Assembly: GCA_029259695.1 (NCBI GenBank)
Contig: JAJDEQ010000074.1
Span: forward strand, 1 to 32,955
Origin: Planctomycetota bacterium
GTDB lineage: Bacteria > Planctomycetota > B15-G4
Length of the DNA: 32,955 bases
Reading direction: 5' to 3'
A program made the translations under genes and the position numbers. Below are positions 31,444 to 32,955 of the stretch, piece after piece. Numbering within the stretch: position 1 is the first letter of the stretch; the number at the start of each line of letters is the position of its first letter. The notes below the pieces were generated by a model. The model was not told the DNA's origin and did no database searches. It saw only the letters and a program-made list of their open reading frames with translations.

Positions 31444-32211
31444 ATGTTGCTCGGCGGAAAACACGGGATCGTCTTCGGTGTGGCGAACAAGCGCAGCATC
31501 GCCTACGCCTGCGCGCGCTCCGCCTCGGCGGCCGGTGCCCACCTGATCCTGACCTACCAGAACGACCGCCTCGAGAAGGGCGCCCGCGAGCTCGCCGCCG
31601 GGCTGCCGGGCGAGGCCGTCGCCGTGCGCTGCGACGTGTCGACCGACGCCGCCCTCGACGACGCGTTCGCCGCCATCGGCGAGCAGATGCCGCTGGTCGA
31701 CTTCGCGATCCACTCCATCGCCTACGCCGACAGGTCCGAGCTGGACGGCGGCTTCACGGCGACCAGCCGACAGGGCTTCGCCACCGCACACGAGGTCAGC
31801 TCGTACTCGCTCACCGCCATCGCCCAGCGGCTTGCGCCGCTGATGCCCAACGGCGGCAGCCTGCTGACCATGTCCTACCTGGGCTCCGAACGCGTACTGC
31901 CGCACTACAACGTGATGGGCCCGGCCAAGGCGTCGCTCGAAGCGAGCATGCGCTACCTGGCGGCGGACCTCGGCCCGGCCGGCATCCGCGTCAACGCCAT
32001 CTCGGCCGGCGCGGTGCGCACCCTGGCGGCCAGCGGCATCGGCGACTTCTCCAAGATGCTCGACATCACCAAGGAGCGCTCACCGCTGCGGCGCAACATC
32101 GAGGCCGCGGAAGTGGGCGACGCAGCCGTGTTCCTGTGCTCGGACATGGCGCGCGGCATCACGGGTGTCACGCTCTACGTCGACGGCGGATTCCACGTCA
32201 CGACGCTCTGA
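31444..32211 (+). CDS. fabI: Enoyl-[acyl-carrier-protein] reductase FabI
   Basis: A 255-residue short-chain dehydrogenase that performs the last reduction of fatty acid elongation with NADH. The nucleotide motif is the FabI form GVANKRSIAYACA (12-24); the catalytic pair is Y155-x6-K162 with Y145 in SYLGSERVLPHYNVMGPAK; NAISAGAVRTLAASGI and FLCSDMARGITG are family-specific. Length matches the E. coli enzyme. The residue before Tyr in HSIAYA is Ala, as in many Gram-positive FabI proteins. The 90 bp gap to sfsA and the -10-like element suggest its own promoter. It converges with the lipoprotein gene, 21 bases apart. Confidence 0.96.
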   Translation: MLLGGKHGIVFGVANKRSIAYACARSASAAGAHLILTYQNDRLEKGARELAAGLPGEAVAVRCDVSTDAALDDAFAAIGEQMPLVDFAIHSIAYADRSELDGGFTATSRQGFATAHEVSSYSLTAIAQRLAPLMPNGGSLLTMSYLGSERVLPHYNVMGPAKASLEASMRYLAADLGPAGIRVNAISAGAVRTLAASGIGDFSKMLDITKERSPLRRNIEAAEVGDAAVFLCSDMARGITGVTLYVDGGFHVTTL

Positions 32212-32223
32212 GCCCGGGCGGCG

Positions 32224-32237
32224 GCTGAGTGCTCAGC
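32224..32237. terminator. Short palindrome between convergent fabI and lipoprotein genes
   Basis: GCTGAG-TG-CTCAGC is a perfect 6-bp dyad covering the lipoprotein stop codon (32233-32235) and lying 12 bases after the fabI stop. Possible weak bidirectional terminator; no U-tract. Confidence 0.25.
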
Positions 32238-32865
32238 GATCGACCGGCGGCGTCCAGGCCAGTCGTCGGAGGCCGAACGCGCCGCGGGTCTGCTCGCGCG
32301 ACACGAACTCGAGCAGGTGGCGTCCGGCGCCGAGCCAGGCCGGGCCGAGGTCCGTGGTGAGACGCTTCGGCGCGGGGCGCCAGCCGTCTCGTGACGGCGA
32401 GAGCCGACGGCCATCCAGCACGACCTCGAACAGCAGGCCGTCCGGCCCCGGATCCCAGTCGAGCCCCAGGCGCACCATGCCCTCGGCGCCGGTCTCGAAG
32501 ATCACGGCCCAGCGGATGCCCTGCTGGTCGAAATCCAGCTCGACGCCGTCGGCATGGCGCGCCGGTTCGGCCGCGCTGCCGTTGCGGCGCCACTCGGCGC
32601 TGCCGAGCTCGACTCCGGTCCGGCCCGCAGCGTCCACCGAGGCCTGGACGGCGAGCGCGGCCACGGCCGGCGCGACGGGCCCCGCACTCCCGTCGCCGGC
32701 GCTCTCGACACTTCCCCGAGCGGCGGGCTCGGCGCGGCCCGGCAACACCGACGGTGCGCACGCGGCGAACAGCATCCACGCGAGCAGCAACCCGAGACGG
32801 CGTGAACGGGGCGCGGCCGCAGCCCGCCCGGCACGAAGATCGCAGCGCGCTCCCGCGCCGCTCAC
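32233..32865 (-). CDS. Putative lipoprotein, function unknown
   Basis: A 210-residue protein starting at a GTG (32865) that overlaps the preceding stop as GTGA. An Arg-rich n-region (PRSRR) and the hydrophobic LGLLLAWMLFAAC end in a lipobox-like FAAC, so it is probably lipidated at about Cys36 and membrane-anchored. Residues 40-75 are Ala/Gly/Ser-rich. The rest is strand-rich with Trp and charged residues (GIRWAVIFETGAEGMVRLGLD near 117-137, and LLFEVVLDGRRL, LLEFVSREQ), resembling a carbohydrate-binding or jelly-roll beta-sandwich, but no family was recognised. It is probably in an operon with the gene ending at 32862. Confidence 0.7.
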   Translation of the reverse strand: MSGAGARCDLRAGRAAAAPRSRRLGLLLAWMLFAACAPSVLPGRAEPAARGSVESAGDGSAGPVAPAVAALAVQASVDAAGRTGVELGSAEWRRNGSAAEPARHADGVELDFDQQGIRWAVIFETGAEGMVRLGLDWDPGPDGLLFEVVLDGRRLSPSRDGWRPAPKRLTTDLGPAWLGAGRHLLEFVSREQTRGAFGLRRLAWTPPVDR

Positions 32866-32955
32866 GACGGCACCAGCACGGCGGCGGGGTCCACCGCACG
32901 CGGAACGAAGGGCGCCAGGTCGATCAGACCGGGCCGCTCGGCGATGGCGTCGGCC
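32862..32955 (-). CDS. 3' end of an unidentified gene, continues beyond the window
   Basis: Only the last 31 codons lie in the window; the frame reads ADAIAERPGLIDLAPFVPR and ends AVLVPS at TGA 32864-32862. The stop overlaps the GTG of the lipoprotein gene by the 4-base GTGA pattern used repeatedly in this window, which supports it as a real upstream cistron. Product cannot be assigned. Confidence 0.55.
   Translation of the reverse strand, partial: ADAIAERPGLIDLAPFVPRAVDPAAVLVPS

Noticed and set aside
1..32955. CRISPR arrays, insertion sequences, prophage, tRNA or rRNA genes
   Set aside because: No regularly spaced repeats with unique spacers, no transposase or integrase, no phage structural gene, and no tRNA T-arm pattern were seen on reading both strands by eye. 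A dedicated RNA search could still find a small RNA.

Overview
The window is about 33 kb of GC-rich, almost fully coding bacterial chromosome with no rRNA, tRNA, transposase, phage gene or CRISPR array that I could find. Core metabolic genes (lipA, lipB, a branched-chain-type 2-oxo acid dehydrogenase, mazG, mutY, ygfZ, sfsA, fabI) sit beside long secreted proteins: a decaheme cytochrome with EF-hands, a Tat-exported alkaline-phosphatase-fold protein, an FG-GAP seven-bladed propeller and a second propeller with a similar C-terminal tail. That mix, with fabI and lipoprotein signals, suggests a Gram-negative with a large secretome. My best guess is a planctomycete or relative. This is inference from gene content; there is no rRNA to confirm it.

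Layout, left to right. Positions 1-1730 (minus strand) hold an HTH protein overlapping a secreted acidic protein that runs off the left edge. Positions 2173-15592 (minus) carry twelve tightly packed co-directional genes, read as lipA, E1-alpha, E1-beta, E2, a second E1-alpha, lpdA (E3), lipB, mazG, a methyltransferase, an alpha/beta hydrolase, a SirB1-type protein and a degenerate NtrC-like protein. Many of the later junctions are 1-4 base overlaps, and a terminator-like hairpin lies beyond the last gene at 2001-2025. The first seven genes form a self-contained module that builds, lipoylates and runs one 2-oxo acid dehydrogenase complex, with two alternative alpha subunits for one beta subunit.

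Positions 15853-22127 (minus) are a three-gene export operon: a protein with repeated DUF1549/DUF4214-like motifs, a Tat alkaline-phosphatase-fold protein, and a 1265-residue protein joining ten CxxCH haem sites, an LVIVD-type propeller and five or six EF-hands. I consider this the most unusual system in the window. Positions 22201-23468 hold a small hypothetical protein and an alpha/beta hydrolase. A 514 bp AT-richer gap precedes the FG-GAP protein (23983-25845, plus). A membrane-anchored rhodanese and a second propeller protein follow on the minus strand. A pentanucleotide array (28181-28255) fills the divergent gap before the plus-strand run mutY-ygfZ-sfsA and then fabI. A lipoprotein and the tail of another gene (minus) close the window.

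One signal cuts across the regions. Several genes that open transcription units have a TANNNT hexamer only 6-7 bases before the start codon and no Shine-Dalgarno, while genes inside or with longer leaders use GGAG-type sites. This suggests frequent leaderless transcription in this organism.
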